From: JAQSWP01 sp040255215
GTDB taxonomy: Bacteria > Pseudomonadota > Alphaproteobacteria > Reyranellales > JAQSWP01
Assembly: GCA_040255215.1 (NCBI GenBank)
Contig: JBDZUM010000001.1
Coordinates: 68,217 to 132,216 of the forward strand
Direction of reading: 5' to 3'
Length of the DNA stretch: 64,000 nt
Shown: positions 9,045-18,028 of the stretch, piece by piece
Position numbering within the stretch: position 1 is the first letter of the stretch
How the letters are laid out: the number at the start of each line of letters is the position of its first letter
Position numbers and translations under genes: made by a program
The notes under the pieces: model-generated
What the model was told of the DNA's origin: nothing
Databases searched by the model: none
What the model saw: only the letters and a program-made list of their open reading frames with translations

Positions 9045-9503
9045 GTGACTCGCCTATCGCTGTTCAACAGCCCGCTGATGCTGGGCTTCGACCATTTCGA
9101 GCGCACGCTCGAACGGATCGCGAAGAACGGCGACGGCTATCCGCCTTACAACATCGAACGCATTGGCGAAAACGGTCTGCGCATCACGCTGGCCGTGGCC
9201 GGCTTCACCACTGACGATCTCGCGATCGAGCTGGCGGAAAACCAGCTCGTGGTGCGCGGTCGCCAGCAGGACGATCCGGACCGCGTCTACCTGCATCGCG
9301 GCATCGCCGCACGGCAGTTCCAGCGCGGATTCATGCTGGCCGAGGGAATCGAAGTCAAAGGCGCCACGCTCGACAACGGCCTGTTGAGCATCGAGCTCGA
9401 ACGGCCGCCGCAGGAATTGCGGGTGCGCAACATCGCCATCGAGGCCGGCGGCGGCAAGAACCGCACGCTGGATCTCAAGGCCGAGAAGAAGCAGGTCGAG
9501 TGA
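9045..9503 (+). CDS. Hsp20 family small heat-shock protein
   Basis: A 152-residue small heat-shock chaperone that holds unfolding proteins. The alpha-crystallin domain spans about residues 32-125, including the IERIGENGLRITLAVAGF strand pair, QLVVRGRQ, and FQRGFMLAEGIEVKGATLDNG. The N-terminus MTRLSLFNSPLMLGFDHFER matches alphaproteobacterial class A proteins. I choose GTG 9045 because AGGAGG (9033-9038) sits six bases ahead; ATG 9039 directly abuts that site and is too close. An RpoH-like promoter is visible upstream. A DUF1150 gene follows, a pairing common in this class. Confidence 0.93.
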   Translation: MTRLSLFNSPLMLGFDHFERTLERIAKNGDGYPPYNIERIGENGLRITLAVAGFTTDDLAIELAENQLVVRGRQQDDPDRVYLHRGIAARQFQRGFMLAEGIEVKGATLDNGLLSIELERPPQELRVRNIAIEAGGGKNRTLDLKAEKKQVE

Positions 9504-9580
9504 GGCGTCGCCGGGCGCGTTCCGGCAGGCAGGGATGCACCGTCCCGCCAATGCGTAGAGTACTGTAAGCGAGGTGTGAA

Positions 9581-9799
9581 ATGCCCGAAGCGATCGATCT
9601 TCGTACCCTGAGCAGCCAGCAGCTGGCCGGATTCGGCCTCGAGGAGCTCGCCTACATCAAGAAGGTGGAGCTGCCGGAAGGCCTGACCGGGTTCGGCATC
9701 TTCAGCGCCGACGGCCATCCCGTCGCGGTGGCGCAGACCGTCGAAATGGCGCAGGCGCTGATCCGCCAGCACGAGCTGGAGCCCGTCCACATCCACTGA
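9581..9799 (+). CDS. DUF1150 family protein
   Basis: A 72-residue acidic protein of the DUF1150 family, which is confined largely to alphaproteobacteria and commonly follows an Hsp20 gene as here. It shows the typical LAGFGLEELAYIKKV and FGIFSADGHPVAVAQT blocks, and a C-terminal helix. There are no membrane segments or catalytic motifs. Function is unknown; the pairing suggests a heat-shock accessory role. A GC-rich 7-bp hairpin (9808-9833) lies between it and the convergent ptsN. Confidence 0.9.
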   Translation: MPEAIDLRTLSSQQLAGFGLEELAYIKKVELPEGLTGFGIFSADGHPVAVAQTVEMAQALIRQHELEPVHIH

Positions 9800-9840
9800 G
9801 TGAGCCGTCGCGGCTGCCGCAGGGCGGCCGCGATGCCGCC

Positions 9841-10308
9841 TCAGGCGGCGTTGGTCGCCGCGTTGCCTTCCGTCAGGATGATGTAGAGCGCGTCGGCCGT
9901 TTCGGTCTTGCGCAGCTTCTCGCAGACCGTCTGGTCGCGCAGCAGGCGCGACACGCGCGCCAGGGCCTTGAGATGGTCGGCACCGGCCGTCTCCGGCGCC
10001 AGCAGCAGGAAAATCAGATCCACCGGCCGCTCGTCGATCGATTCGAAATCGATCGGCGTCGACAGGCGCGCAAACACGCCATGCAGACGTTTCAATCCCG
10101 CGAGCTTGCCGTGCGGAATGGCGATGCCGTTGCCGACGCCAGTCGTGCCCAGCCGCTCGCGTTCGAGCAGCACGTCGAAGATCTGCCGCTCGTGCAGCTG
10201 CGTCAGCGCCGCGGCGCGTTCGGCCAGCTCCTGCAGAGCCTGCTTCTTGCTGGTCGCCCGCAGATCGGCGATGACCGAGTCCGGACCGATGAGATCGGCG
10301 ATTTCCAT
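9841..10308 (-). CDS. ptsN: PTS IIA-like nitrogen regulatory protein PtsN (EIIA-Ntr)
   Basis: EIIA-Ntr is the terminal phosphate acceptor of the nitrogen PTS and a regulator of potassium, nitrogen and stress responses. The 155-residue product has the phosphorylated His at H66 in GNGIAIPHGKL and the FLLLAPE strand. An open frame extends 22 codons upstream, but MEIADLIGPDSV is the family N-terminus, and ATG 10308 follows GGGAAAG. It lies downstream of hpf and rpoN in the same orientation, the classic proteobacterial order. Confidence 0.95.
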   Translation of the reverse strand: MEIADLIGPDSVIADLRATSKKQALQELAERAAALTQLHERQIFDVLLERERLGTTGVGNGIAIPHGKLAGLKRLHGVFARLSTPIDFESIDERPVDLIFLLLAPETAGADHLKALARVSRLLRDQTVCEKLRKTETADALYIILTEGNAATNAA

Positions 10309-10330
10309 GGCTTTCCCTTCTGCCGGGACG

Positions 10331-10918
10331 CTAGCCGTTGAGATTCTGCGGGTCGACCCAGCCGATGTTTCCATCGGTCCGGCGGTAGACCATGTTCAGC
10401 CCGCCATGGGCGCTGTTGCGGAACATCATCGCCGCCTCCCCCGTGAGATCGAGCCGCATGACCGCCTCGCCCACCGTCAGGGTCTGCAGCCGCGTCTGCA
10501 TCTCCGCAACCACAACCGGATCGAGCCGGTCGGGTTCCTCCTGCGTCTCAACTGCGTCGTCCGGTTCGCCGCGCAGCACGTACTGCTGCGCCGCTATTGA
10601 TTCGATTTCGGACGCCTGCGCGGCGTTGTGGTCGCGCAGGCGGCGCTTGTAGCGGCGCAGCCGCTTGGCCACGCGCTCGAGCGCGCGGTCGAAGGCGACA
10701 TAGGCGTCGTCGCCGGTTGCCTCAGACTGCATGAAAATGCCGCGCCGCGCATGCACCTGGATATCGCAACGCAGCAAATGGGCCTCACGCGAGAACTGAA
10801 CCGACCCGTCCAGGGCATGATCGAAATACTTGCCGACGGCGCTTTCGAGAGCCTCGCCGACATGGCGCTGCAAAGCCTCACCGATATCGATCTGCTTGCC
10901 GCTAATCGAGAGTTTCAT
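10331..10918 (-). CDS. hpf: ribosome hibernation-promoting factor, long form
   Basis: Long-form HPF silences ribosomes by dimerising 70S particles in starvation. The 195-residue protein has the N-terminal S30AE domain (about residues 1-105, MKLSISGKQIDIG through RRYKRRLRDHN) and the C-terminal dimerisation domain (about 130-190) with EAVMRLDLTGEAAMMFRN and GGLNMVYRRTDGNIGWVDP. A linker of about 30 acidic residues joins them. Start ATG 10918 is chosen over an in-frame ATG 12 codons upstream because MKLSISGKQ is the conserved N-terminus. It is part of the rpoN-hpf-ptsN run. Confidence 0.95.
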   Translation of the reverse strand: MKLSISGKQIDIGEALQRHVGEALESAVGKYFDHALDGSVQFSREAHLLRCDIQVHARRGIFMQSEATGDDAYVAFDRALERVAKRLRRYKRRLRDHNAAQASEIESIAAQQYVLRGEPDDAVETQEEPDRLDPVVVAEMQTRLQTLTVGEAVMRLDLTGEAAMMFRNSAHGGLNMVYRRTDGNIGWVDPQNLNG

Positions 10919-11011
10919 CAACAAAACCAGATACTTGGGACGGGTATCATTCACCGGGCCGAAAGCGGCCGCTCGATGAGGCGCGCACCATAGTGACGCA
11001 TCCTGCCCGAG

Positions 11012-12610
11012 TCAAGAATGGCCCAGATCGGCCGGTTTGGCGGAATTTCCGGCCTCGCCAGGCAATGTCATGGCATCGCCGCGGGGGCCCTCACCGACGC
11101 CGTTGAGACGTGTCGTCGCGCGCCCGCCATCGGCCAGCGCCAGCAGCGCCTTGTCGCGCCGCCGCTGGGCCGAGGACGGAATGCCGAGCGCATCGCGGTA
11201 CTTGGCGACGGTGCGGCGGGCGATGGCGATGCCCTCGCCATGCAGCATCGCCACCAGCCGGTCGTCGGACAGGGTGTTGCCCGGCGCCTCGCCGTCGATC
11301 AGCACGCGGATGCGATCGCGCACCGCTTCGGAGGTCACCGAATCGCCGCTGGCGGCGACGGCGGGCAGCGCCGAGGTGAAGAAATACTTCAGCTCGAACG
11401 TGCCGCGCGGCGTGGCCATGAACTTGTTGGTGGTGACGCGGCTGATGGTGCTTTCGTGCAGCTCGACCGCCACGGCGATGTCGCGCAGCACCAGCGGCCG
11501 CAGGCCGGCGACGCCACGACGGAAGAACCCTTCCTGCTGGCGCACGATCTCGCGCGCCACGCGCAGGATGGTGTTGGCGCGCTGGTCGAGCGCCTTGACC
11601 AGCCAGCTCGCCGTCTGCAGGCGTTCGGTGATGAATTCGCGCGTGGCGCGATCGCGCGCATTGCCGGTCAGCGTGGCGTGGTACTGGCGATTGACCAGAA
11701 CGCGCGGCAGCGCCTCGTTGTTGAGTTCGATGATCCAGCTGCCGTCGGGCGCGGCGCGCAGGAACAGGTCGGGCACCAGCGTCTGCGCCACCGGCGCCTC
11801 GAAGCGCTGGCCAGGCTTGGGATCGAGCTGGCGCAGCTCCGACAGCATCTGCGCCAGATCCTCCGCATCGACGCCGCAGCGGCGCATCAGGCCGGCGAAG
11901 TCGCGGCGCGCCACGAGATCGAGATTGTCCAGCAGCGCCTGCATGGCCGGATCGAGCCGGTCGCGGTCGGCAAGCTGCAGGGCAAGGCATTCGGCCAGCG
12001 AGCGGGCGAAGATGCCCGACGGCTCGAAGCGCTGCAGCCGCGCCAGCACTGCTTCGGCGGCTTCGACGGCGACGCCCAGCGGCGCCACCAGATCGCCCAG
12101 TTCGCCCACCAGATAGCCGGCGGCGTCGAGTTGATCCGTCAGGCACATGGCGATCAGCCGCTCGGCGGGATCGGCGAATTCCAGCCCGATCTGGCTCAGC
12201 ACATGATCGCGCAAGGTCAGCGTCTCGCCGATCGCCTGCAGCGGATCGTAGTCGTCGCCGTCCGGCCGACCGCCCGGTCCCCATTCGCTGCTGCCGGCAT
12301 CGGGCGTCTCGCCCATCGGCCGCTCCTCGCTGGCTTCCTCGTCGCGCGGATCGAACTCCTCGCCGGCTTCGCGCTCGTCCGACCCCGCCGGCGCCGGTGC
12401 GGCGGCGAACTCTGGCGTCGCAGCCGCTTCCTCGTCGCCCTGGGCGGTCTCCTCGGCGGTCGTCAGCAGCGGATTCTGCTCGAGCTCGGCCTCGATGAAG
12501 CGCGCCAGTTCGATCTGGTTGAGCTGCAGCAGCTTGATGGCCTGCTGCAGCTGCGGCGTCATCACCAGCGCCTGGCGCTGGCCGAGGATGAGCTTGGGCG
12601 CCAGACTCAT
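11012..12610 (-). CDS. rpoN: RNA polymerase sigma-54 factor
   Basis: Sigma-54 directs polymerase to -24/-12 promoters that need AAA+ activators. The 532-residue protein shows the Gln/Leu-rich region I (PQLQQAIKLLQLNQIELARF, residues about 19-38), an acidic region II (about 55-125), core-binding region, the DNA-binding helix-turn-helix with HESTISRVTTNKFMATPRG, and the RpoN box ARRTVAKYR at 464-472. About 60 residues follow the box, which is a longer tail than usual and rich in Gly, Arg and Pro. It follows lptB by five bases and precedes hpf and ptsN. Confidence 0.96.
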   Translation of the reverse strand: MSLAPKLILGQRQALVMTPQLQQAIKLLQLNQIELARFIEAELEQNPLLTTAEETAQGDEEAAATPEFAAAPAPAGSDEREAGEEFDPRDEEASEERPMGETPDAGSSEWGPGGRPDGDDYDPLQAIGETLTLRDHVLSQIGLEFADPAERLIAMCLTDQLDAAGYLVGELGDLVAPLGVAVEAAEAVLARLQRFEPSGIFARSLAECLALQLADRDRLDPAMQALLDNLDLVARRDFAGLMRRCGVDAEDLAQMLSELRQLDPKPGQRFEAPVAQTLVPDLFLRAAPDGSWIIELNNEALPRVLVNRQYHATLTGNARDRATREFITERLQTASWLVKALDQRANTILRVAREIVRQQEGFFRRGVAGLRPLVLRDIAVAVELHESTISRVTTNKFMATPRGTFELKYFFTSALPAVAASGDSVTSEAVRDRIRVLIDGEAPGNTLSDDRLVAMLHGEGIAIARRTVAKYRDALGIPSSAQRRRDKALLALADGGRATTRLNGVGEGPRGDAMTLPGEAGNSAKPADLGHS

Positions 12611-12615
12611 GGCCG

Positions 12616-13392
<777 letters not shown>

Positions 13393-13394
13393 GC

Positions 13395-14249
13395 TCAGCG
13401 CCCTTCCCTGCCGGGAGGACTGTCGGGCGTGATGGTGCCGGTTACGCGCCCACCCGACGTGCCGGAAGCGCCGGGCAGCAGCCGGTAGACGCCGGTGCGC
13501 ATGTTGACTTCGGCGCGCTCGCCGTTGAGACGGTCGCCGCCGCGCGTGACCTCGACCCCGCCGGTGAGCTGCGCGAGCTTGGACGCCGTGTCGTAGCTGG
13601 CGCGCGCCGCGGTCGCGACGTTCTCGCCATTGGTGATGCGCACGTTGCCGATGGCGTCGATCTGCGCCAGCTCGCGCCGCGTGCGCCGCGGATCGTCGGC
13701 ACGCGGACGCTCCTCGAAGAAGCCCACCAGCATGTCGGCGCGCACCACGTCTTCCTGTCGGGTGGCGACGGCATTGCCGCGCGCCACCGCCGTGCGCTGG
13801 ACCTCCCAGTATTCCAGGCTGTCGCGGGCGACGATCCGGGTGTCGCCCGAGACGTAGGAAAGATCGTCGCCCGACATGGTCAGAACCTTGCGGTCGACGT
13901 CGTAGAGAGCGCGGTCGCCACGCGCCACGTCGTCGCCGTTCTTCAGCACCACGCCGCCGGCCGCCTCGACCTTGTAGATCTCGGACTTGCCCTCGGCATT
14001 GTCGCGGTAATGCGCCGTCAGCGTCGCGCCGCGCACCGAGAAATCGCCGCGTTTGACCTGGGCGTTGCCGCGCGCGATGTAGACCTTGCGGTCCTTGTTC
14101 CATTCGATGCCGTTATCGGCCGTGACCTCGAGCGACCGCCCGCCCTGGGCTCCCAGCGACGTGGTCGCCTGCTGCGCCACGACGGGAGCCGCGCAAATCG
14201 CCAGGGAGACGGCAAATACTGCCGCCAGAGCCAGACGACGCGCCGTCAC
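13395..14249 (-). CDS. lptA: LPS transport periplasmic protein LptA (OstA-like)
   Basis: LptA forms the periplasmic bridge carrying LPS from LptC to LptD. The 284-residue product has a signal peptide (LALAAVFAVSLAICAAPVVA, residues 6-25) and an OstA beta-jellyroll, with repeats such as VYIARGNAQVKRGDFSVRG, GVVLKNGDDVARGDRALYD and NGENVATAARASYD. It is about 100 residues longer than E. coli LptA, as is usual in alphaproteobacteria. Its start overlaps the lptC stop by four bases and lptB follows, so the three are translated together. Confidence 0.92.
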   Translation of the reverse strand: MTARRLALAAVFAVSLAICAAPVVAQQATTSLGAQGGRSLEVTADNGIEWNKDRKVYIARGNAQVKRGDFSVRGATLTAHYRDNAEGKSEIYKVEAAGGVVLKNGDDVARGDRALYDVDRKVLTMSGDDLSYVSGDTRIVARDSLEYWEVQRTAVARGNAVATRQEDVVRADMLVGFFEERPRADDPRRTRRELAQIDAIGNVRITNGENVATAARASYDTASKLAQLTGGVEVTRGGDRLNGERAEVNMRTGVYRLLPGASGTSGGRVTGTITPDSPPGREGR

Positions 14250-14950
14250 TGCGTTTCCTCGCCGCTGCCGGGCAGCGTCCCCGAATCGTACAGGATCAGC
14301 CGCGCCTTGCCGGTGAACTCGATGATGCGACCGCGCTCGGCGATGCGGAACCCCTCGGAGTTGACGAAGCCGGCGGGGCCCTGCCCCGCCACCGGCGCGT
14401 CGCCCGTCGCCACGCCGGCGCGCAGATCGATCGCCGCCCGCTCGGTCGCCACCTGATAGCCGTCGTCGCGGAACAGCTCGACCTTGCCGGCGAGATCCAG
14501 CGTCTGCTGCGACTGGTTGTAATGGCCGAGATCGGCCGACAGCGACATCCAGCTGCCCTCCGGCGAGGTCAGATCGCCCTTGGGCTGCGCCAAGTCCAGC
14601 ACCGGCGTCTGGGCTTTCTTCTGTACCGCGCTTTCGGCCGTCACGTTGAACACCCGGTCGCGGCCGTCCGAACCGGTGAAGCGCGGGTTCTGCATGCGCA
14701 GATAGCTGGCGTCCGGATCGGCTACCGGCACCGACGACAGCCGGAAGGCGCCCTCGCCGAAGACCAGCGGCCAGATCAGCCCGACGGCGACGGCGATCGC
14801 CGAGAGGACGGGAAACCCGAAACGCAGATAGGGCACCAGCGGCGCCAGCAGCGAAGCCCGCGGCGTCGGCCGCGGCTGCATCAGCACGCGATCAAGCCGC
14901 GTCGAGCCGCCGGCGCGCGTCTGCAGGGTCGCCTCGGCGGGTTCCGCCAT
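14246..14950 (-). CDS. lptC: LPS export system protein LptC
   Basis: LptC is the bitopic inner-membrane partner that passes LPS from LptB2FG to LptA. The 234-residue protein has a cytoplasmic N-terminus, one membrane helix (about residues 40-64, FGFPVLSAIAVAVGLIWPLV) and a periplasmic jellyroll with FTGSDGRDRVFNVTAESAVQ and IEFTGKARLILYDSG. ATG 14950 overlaps the kdsD stop by one base (TGATG); a GTG one codon earlier is also possible. The N-terminal cytoplasmic part is longer than in enterobacteria. Confidence 0.9.
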   Translation of the reverse strand: MAEPAEATLQTRAGGSTRLDRVLMQPRPTPRASLLAPLVPYLRFGFPVLSAIAVAVGLIWPLVFGEGAFRLSSVPVADPDASYLRMQNPRFTGSDGRDRVFNVTAESAVQKKAQTPVLDLAQPKGDLTSPEGSWMSLSADLGHYNQSQQTLDLAGKVELFRDDGYQVATERAAIDLRAGVATGDAPVAGQGPAGFVNSEGFRIAERGRIIEFTGKARLILYDSGTLPGSGEETQ

Positions 14951-15936
14951 CACGCCACGCCCGCGCGCAGGCAGTCGTGCAGATGCAGCATGCCGACGAT
15001 GCGTCCGTCCTCGACCACGACGAGACAGGATATGGGACGGCCGTCGTTCATCAGCGCCATCGCCTCAGCCGCCAGCGCCTGCGGACGGATGCTGCGCGGC
15101 TGCGGCGTCATGATCTCGCCGGCCGGGCGACGCAGAATGTCGTCGAGCATATGACGCCGCAGATCGCCATCAGTGACGATGCCGACTGGCCGCTTCGCCT
15201 CGTCGACGATGCAGACGCAGCCAAGCCGCTTGGCCGTCATTTCCAGCAAAGCCTCGCTCATCGGGGTGGTCGGCGCGCAAAGCGGCAGTTCCGCACCCTT
15301 GTGCATGAGGTCGGACACGCGCAGCAGACGCTTGCCGAGCTTGCCGCCCGGATGCAGCACCTGGAAATCGGCCGAGGTGAAGCCGCGACGCTCCAGCAGC
15401 GTCACCGCCAGCGCATCGCCCAGCGCCAGCATCACTGTCGTCGACGTTGTCGGCGCCAGGCCAAGCGGACAGGCCTCGGTCAGCGGCGCGAGATCCAGCG
15501 CCACGGTCGAGGCCTGCGCCAGCGTGCTGCGCGGATTGCCGCTCATGCCGATCAGAGGGATTTCGAACCGCTTCGCATAGGCGATGAGATCGGCGAGTTC
15601 GGTGGTCTCGCCGGAATAGGACAGCGCCAGCACCGCGTCGTTGCGGCCGATCATGCCGAGATCGCCGTGACTGGCCTCGCCCGGATGCACGTACTGCGCG
15701 GGGGTGCCGGTCGACGCCAGGGTCGCGGCGATCTTGCGCGCGACATGGCCGCTCTTGCCCATGCCGGTGACGATCACCCGGCCGGATACCCCGTGCAGAA
15801 TGTCGACAGCCGCCGCGAACCGCTCGTCCAGCGCGTCGAGCATCGCCTGCAAGGCCTGGGCGCCCAGCTCGAGAACGCGGCGCGCCGCGGCAAGATCGGC
15901 CTGTGCCGACCCGGTATCCGGTTTCGCGTTGATCAT
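14950..15936 (-). CDS. kdsD: D-arabinose 5-phosphate isomerase (KpsF/GutQ family)
   Basis: This enzyme makes D-arabinose 5-phosphate from ribulose 5-phosphate, the first step of Kdo synthesis for LPS. The 328-residue protein has a SIS domain (about residues 25-190) with GMGKSGHVARKIAATL, HGDLGMIG and LSYSGETTEL, then two CBS domains (about 210-328). Length equals that of E. coli KdsD. The start is ATG 15936 (MINAKPD); an in-frame ATG 32 codons upstream would add an atypical leader. It heads the lptC-lptA-lptB run, tying Kdo supply to LPS export. A candidate promoter lies about 100 bases upstream. Confidence 0.94.
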   Translation of the reverse strand: MINAKPDTGSAQADLAAARRVLELGAQALQAMLDALDERFAAAVDILHGVSGRVIVTGMGKSGHVARKIAATLASTGTPAQYVHPGEASHGDLGMIGRNDAVLALSYSGETTELADLIAYAKRFEIPLIGMSGNPRSTLAQASTVALDLAPLTEACPLGLAPTTSTTVMLALGDALAVTLLERRGFTSADFQVLHPGGKLGKRLLRVSDLMHKGAELPLCAPTTPMSEALLEMTAKRLGCVCIVDEAKRPVGIVTDGDLRRHMLDDILRRPAGEIMTPQPRSIRPQALAAEAMALMNDGRPISCLVVVEDGRIVGMLHLHDCLRAGVA

Positions 15937-16031
15937 GCTTGAGCGTTGACCCACTGAGACTGAACCGACGCTCGCCCGGAACCGCCGAGCAAAAACCGCG
16001 CCAATTCGTGAAAGATCACCGAATTCCGGCA

Positions 16032-16060
16032 AATATGCGACTCCGACCGTTAAAAATCAA
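16032..16060 (-). promoter_or_regulatory. candidate promoter of the kdsD-lpt-rpoN operon
   Basis: On the minus strand, TTGATT (16060-16055), 17 bases, then CATATT (16037-16032), in the AT-richer stretch between rnd and kdsD. Each box matches four of six consensus bases. Confidence 0.35.
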
Positions 16061-16113
16061 CGAATCGGATCAGGGCCTTATGCCGCGCCGCCGGGCGCTG
16101 GCACCATTTGGTG

Positions 16114-16725
16114 TCAGTGGGAAAAAACGTCGATTTCCGGCCAGCCAATCAGGTCCAGCTCGGCCCGGGCGGGCAGGAAGCGGAAGCAGGCAGCGGCCAG
16201 CTCCGTGCGCCCTTCGCGCGCCAGCATCGTGTCGAGCCGGCGCTTGAGCGCGTGCAGATGCAGAACGTCGGAGGCGGCATAGGCGAGCTGTTCGGGTGTC
16301 AGCTCCGGGGCGCCCCAGTCCGAGGATTGCTGCTGCTTGGAAATCTCGACCCCCAGCAGGTCGCGGCAGATGTCCTTCAGCCCGTGCCGGTCGGTGAAGG
16401 TGCGGACAAGTTTCGAGGCGATCTTGGTGCAGTAGACCGGACCGCAATCGACGCCGAGATAGTGGCGCAGCACGGCCAGATCGAAGCGCCCGAAATGGAA
16501 GATCTTCAGCACCGAGGCATCGGCCAGCAGAGCCTTGAGATTGGGCGCCGCGTATTCGCCGGCTGCGAACTGCACCAGATGGCAGTCGCCGTCGCCCGCG
16601 CTGAGCTGCACCAGACACAGCCGGTCGCGATGCGGGTTGAGGCCCATGGTCTCCGAATCGATGGCGACGCTGTCGCCGAAGCGCAGGCCGGCCGGCAGGT
16701 CGCCGCGGTGGAGCGTATTCGCCAT
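16114..16725 (-). CDS. rnd: ribonuclease D-type 3'-5' exonuclease (short, DEDDy)
   Basis: A 203-residue 3'-5' exoribonuclease of the RNase D family, acting in tRNA 3' maturation or RNA decay. The DEDDy residues are visible: D23 and E25 (AIDSETMGL), D82 (HFGRFDLAV), and Y149 with D153 (YAASD). It lacks the C-terminal HRDC domains of E. coli RNase D, as is common for the short alphaproteobacterial form. ATG 16725 sits seven bases after GGAGGA; GTG 16731 is too near that site. It lies upstream of kdsD on the same strand, just past the tRNA-Leu terminator. Confidence 0.9.
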   Translation of the reverse strand: MANTLHRGDLPAGLRFGDSVAIDSETMGLNPHRDRLCLVQLSAGDGDCHLVQFAAGEYAAPNLKALLADASVLKIFHFGRFDLAVLRHYLGVDCGPVYCTKIASKLVRTFTDRHGLKDICRDLLGVEISKQQQSSDWGAPELTPEQLAYAASDVLHLHALKRRLDTMLAREGRTELAAACFRFLPARAELDLIGWPEIDVFSH

Positions 16726-16750
16726 CGTCACATCCTCCCAAAAACGACAA

Positions 16751-16781
16751 CGGCCGGCCCGCTGTTAAGCGGCCGGCCGGT
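16751..16781 (-). terminator. rho-independent terminator of tRNA-Leu
   Basis: A 9-bp GC stem (16751-16759 with 16771-16779) lies 3' of tRNA-Leu and is followed on the minus strand by TTGTCGTTTT. Confidence 0.65.
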
Positions 16782-16790
16782 CGTCTCGAA

Positions 16791-16875
16791 TGGTGCCCAG
16801 GAAAGGACTCGAACCTTCACGCCTCGCGGCACTAGTACCTGAAACTAGCGCGTCTACCAATTCCGCCACCTGGGC
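16791..16875 (-). tRNA. tRNA-Leu (anticodon CAG)
   Basis: An 85-base class II tRNA with encoded CCA. The acceptor stem GCCCAGG pairs with CCTGGGC. The anticodon stem CTAGT/ACTAG holds loop TTCAGGT with anticodon CAG. The variable arm GCCGCGAGGCGT and T-arm GGTTCGAGTCC are present. Confidence 0.96.
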
Positions 16876-17074
16876 TAACCTGTGGCAACCGGCTTGCCGC
16901 CGGCGGTCGGGGGCGTTCGGTAAGCCCTTGGCACAGTCTTGTCAATAGTTCTGCGGATTTGCCGCCATTTTCAGGCTCTGGCGCGGCAATCGCGCCGCTT
17001 CTATAAACCGCCGCCAGAGGCGATCATGCCGCCTCGGGCAGTCGCCAGCGGCCAAGCAGGACGGAGCAATCGAA

Positions 17075-18028
17075 ATGACCATCGCGCAGATCACCGTATT
17101 TGGGGGGTCGGGTTTCATCGGCCGGCACATCGTGCGGCGTCTGGCCAAGCGCGGCCTGGTCGTTCGCGCCGCCGTCCGGCGGCCAGAACTGGCCGAATTC
17201 CTGCGGCCGATGGGCGATGTCGCGCAGGTCGTCCCGGTCCAGGCCAACATCCGCAACGCCGCTTCCGTCGCGGCGGCGATCCGCGGATCGCAGGCCGTCG
17301 TCAATGCCACCGGCATCCAGGTGCAGCGTGGGCGACAGAGTTTCTCGGCCGTTCATGTCGAGGGCGTCCGTCATATCGCCGAAGCCGCACGCGCCGCCGG
17401 CGTCGAACGGCTGGTGCATATCTCGGGCCTCGGCGCCGACGATGCCGAGGAAGCGGAGACGGCCTTCGCCCGCTCGAAGATCGAAGGCGAGAAAGCGCTG
17501 CGCGAGGCTTTCCCGACCGCCACCATCCTGCGCCCCAGCGTCGTGTTCGGGCCCGAAGACGCCTTCATCAACAATCTGGCGGCTGCCGTCCGTCTGGCGC
17601 CTTTCATGCCAGCGATCGGCGGCGACCACACCCGGTTCCAGCCGGTCTATGTCGGCGACGTCGCTGCCGCCGTGCTCGCCTGTCTCGAGCGTACAGAGGC
17701 TGCGGGGCGGGTCTACGAGCTGGGCGGCCCGACGATCTACACCATGCGGGAGATCGCCCAACTGGCGCTCAAGGCGATGGACCGCGACATGCGGATCGTG
17801 TCGGTGCCGTTCTCGCTGGCCCGACTGGTCGGGCTGGTCGGCCAGTTCCTGCCCAACCCGCCGCTGACCTTCGACCAGGCCGTGCTGCTCGAGAAGGACA
17901 GCGTCACCAGCCCGGACCGGCCCGGATTGGCGGAGCTGGGCATCGCGCCGACGGCGGCCGAGGTCGTTCTGCCGACCTATCTGGATCGATTCCGCGTCGG
18001 CGGTCGTTACAGCACTCACGCCGCTTGA
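17075..18028 (+). CDS. complex I NDUFA9-subunit family protein (atypical SDR)
   Basis: A 317-residue extended SDR related to the NDUFA9 accessory subunit of mitochondrial complex I. The Rossmann glycine motif FGGSGFIGRHIVRRL is at residues 9-23. The usual catalytic YxxxK is replaced by FARSKIEGEKAL, as in this non-catalytic or weakly catalytic subgroup. RFQPVYVGDVAAAV and YELGGPTIYTMREI are family signatures. In alphaproteobacteria it may bind NADPH and stabilise complex I; that is family knowledge, not seen here. It stands alone between tRNA-Leu and an AT-rich spacer before gltD. Confidence 0.9.
   Translation: MTIAQITVFGGSGFIGRHIVRRLAKRGLVVRAAVRRPELAEFLRPMGDVAQVVPVQANIRNAASVAAAIRGSQAVVNATGIQVQRGRQSFSAVHVEGVRHIAEAARAAGVERLVHISGLGADDAEEAETAFARSKIEGEKALREAFPTATILRPSVVFGPEDAFINNLAAAVRLAPFMPAIGGDHTRFQPVYVGDVAAAVLACLERTEAAGRVYELGGPTIYTMREIAQLALKAMDRDMRIVSVPFSLARLVGLVGQFLPNPPLTFDQAVLLEKDSVTSPDRPGLAELGIAPTAAEVVLPTYLDRFRVGGRYSTHAA

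Noticed and set aside
16883..16898. TGGCAACCGGCTTGCC, a good match to a sigma-54 promoter upstream of the NDUFA9-like gene
   Set aside because: A single match of this quality is expected by chance in 64 kb of GC-rich DNA; there is no activator site and no nitrogen-related gene directly downstream.
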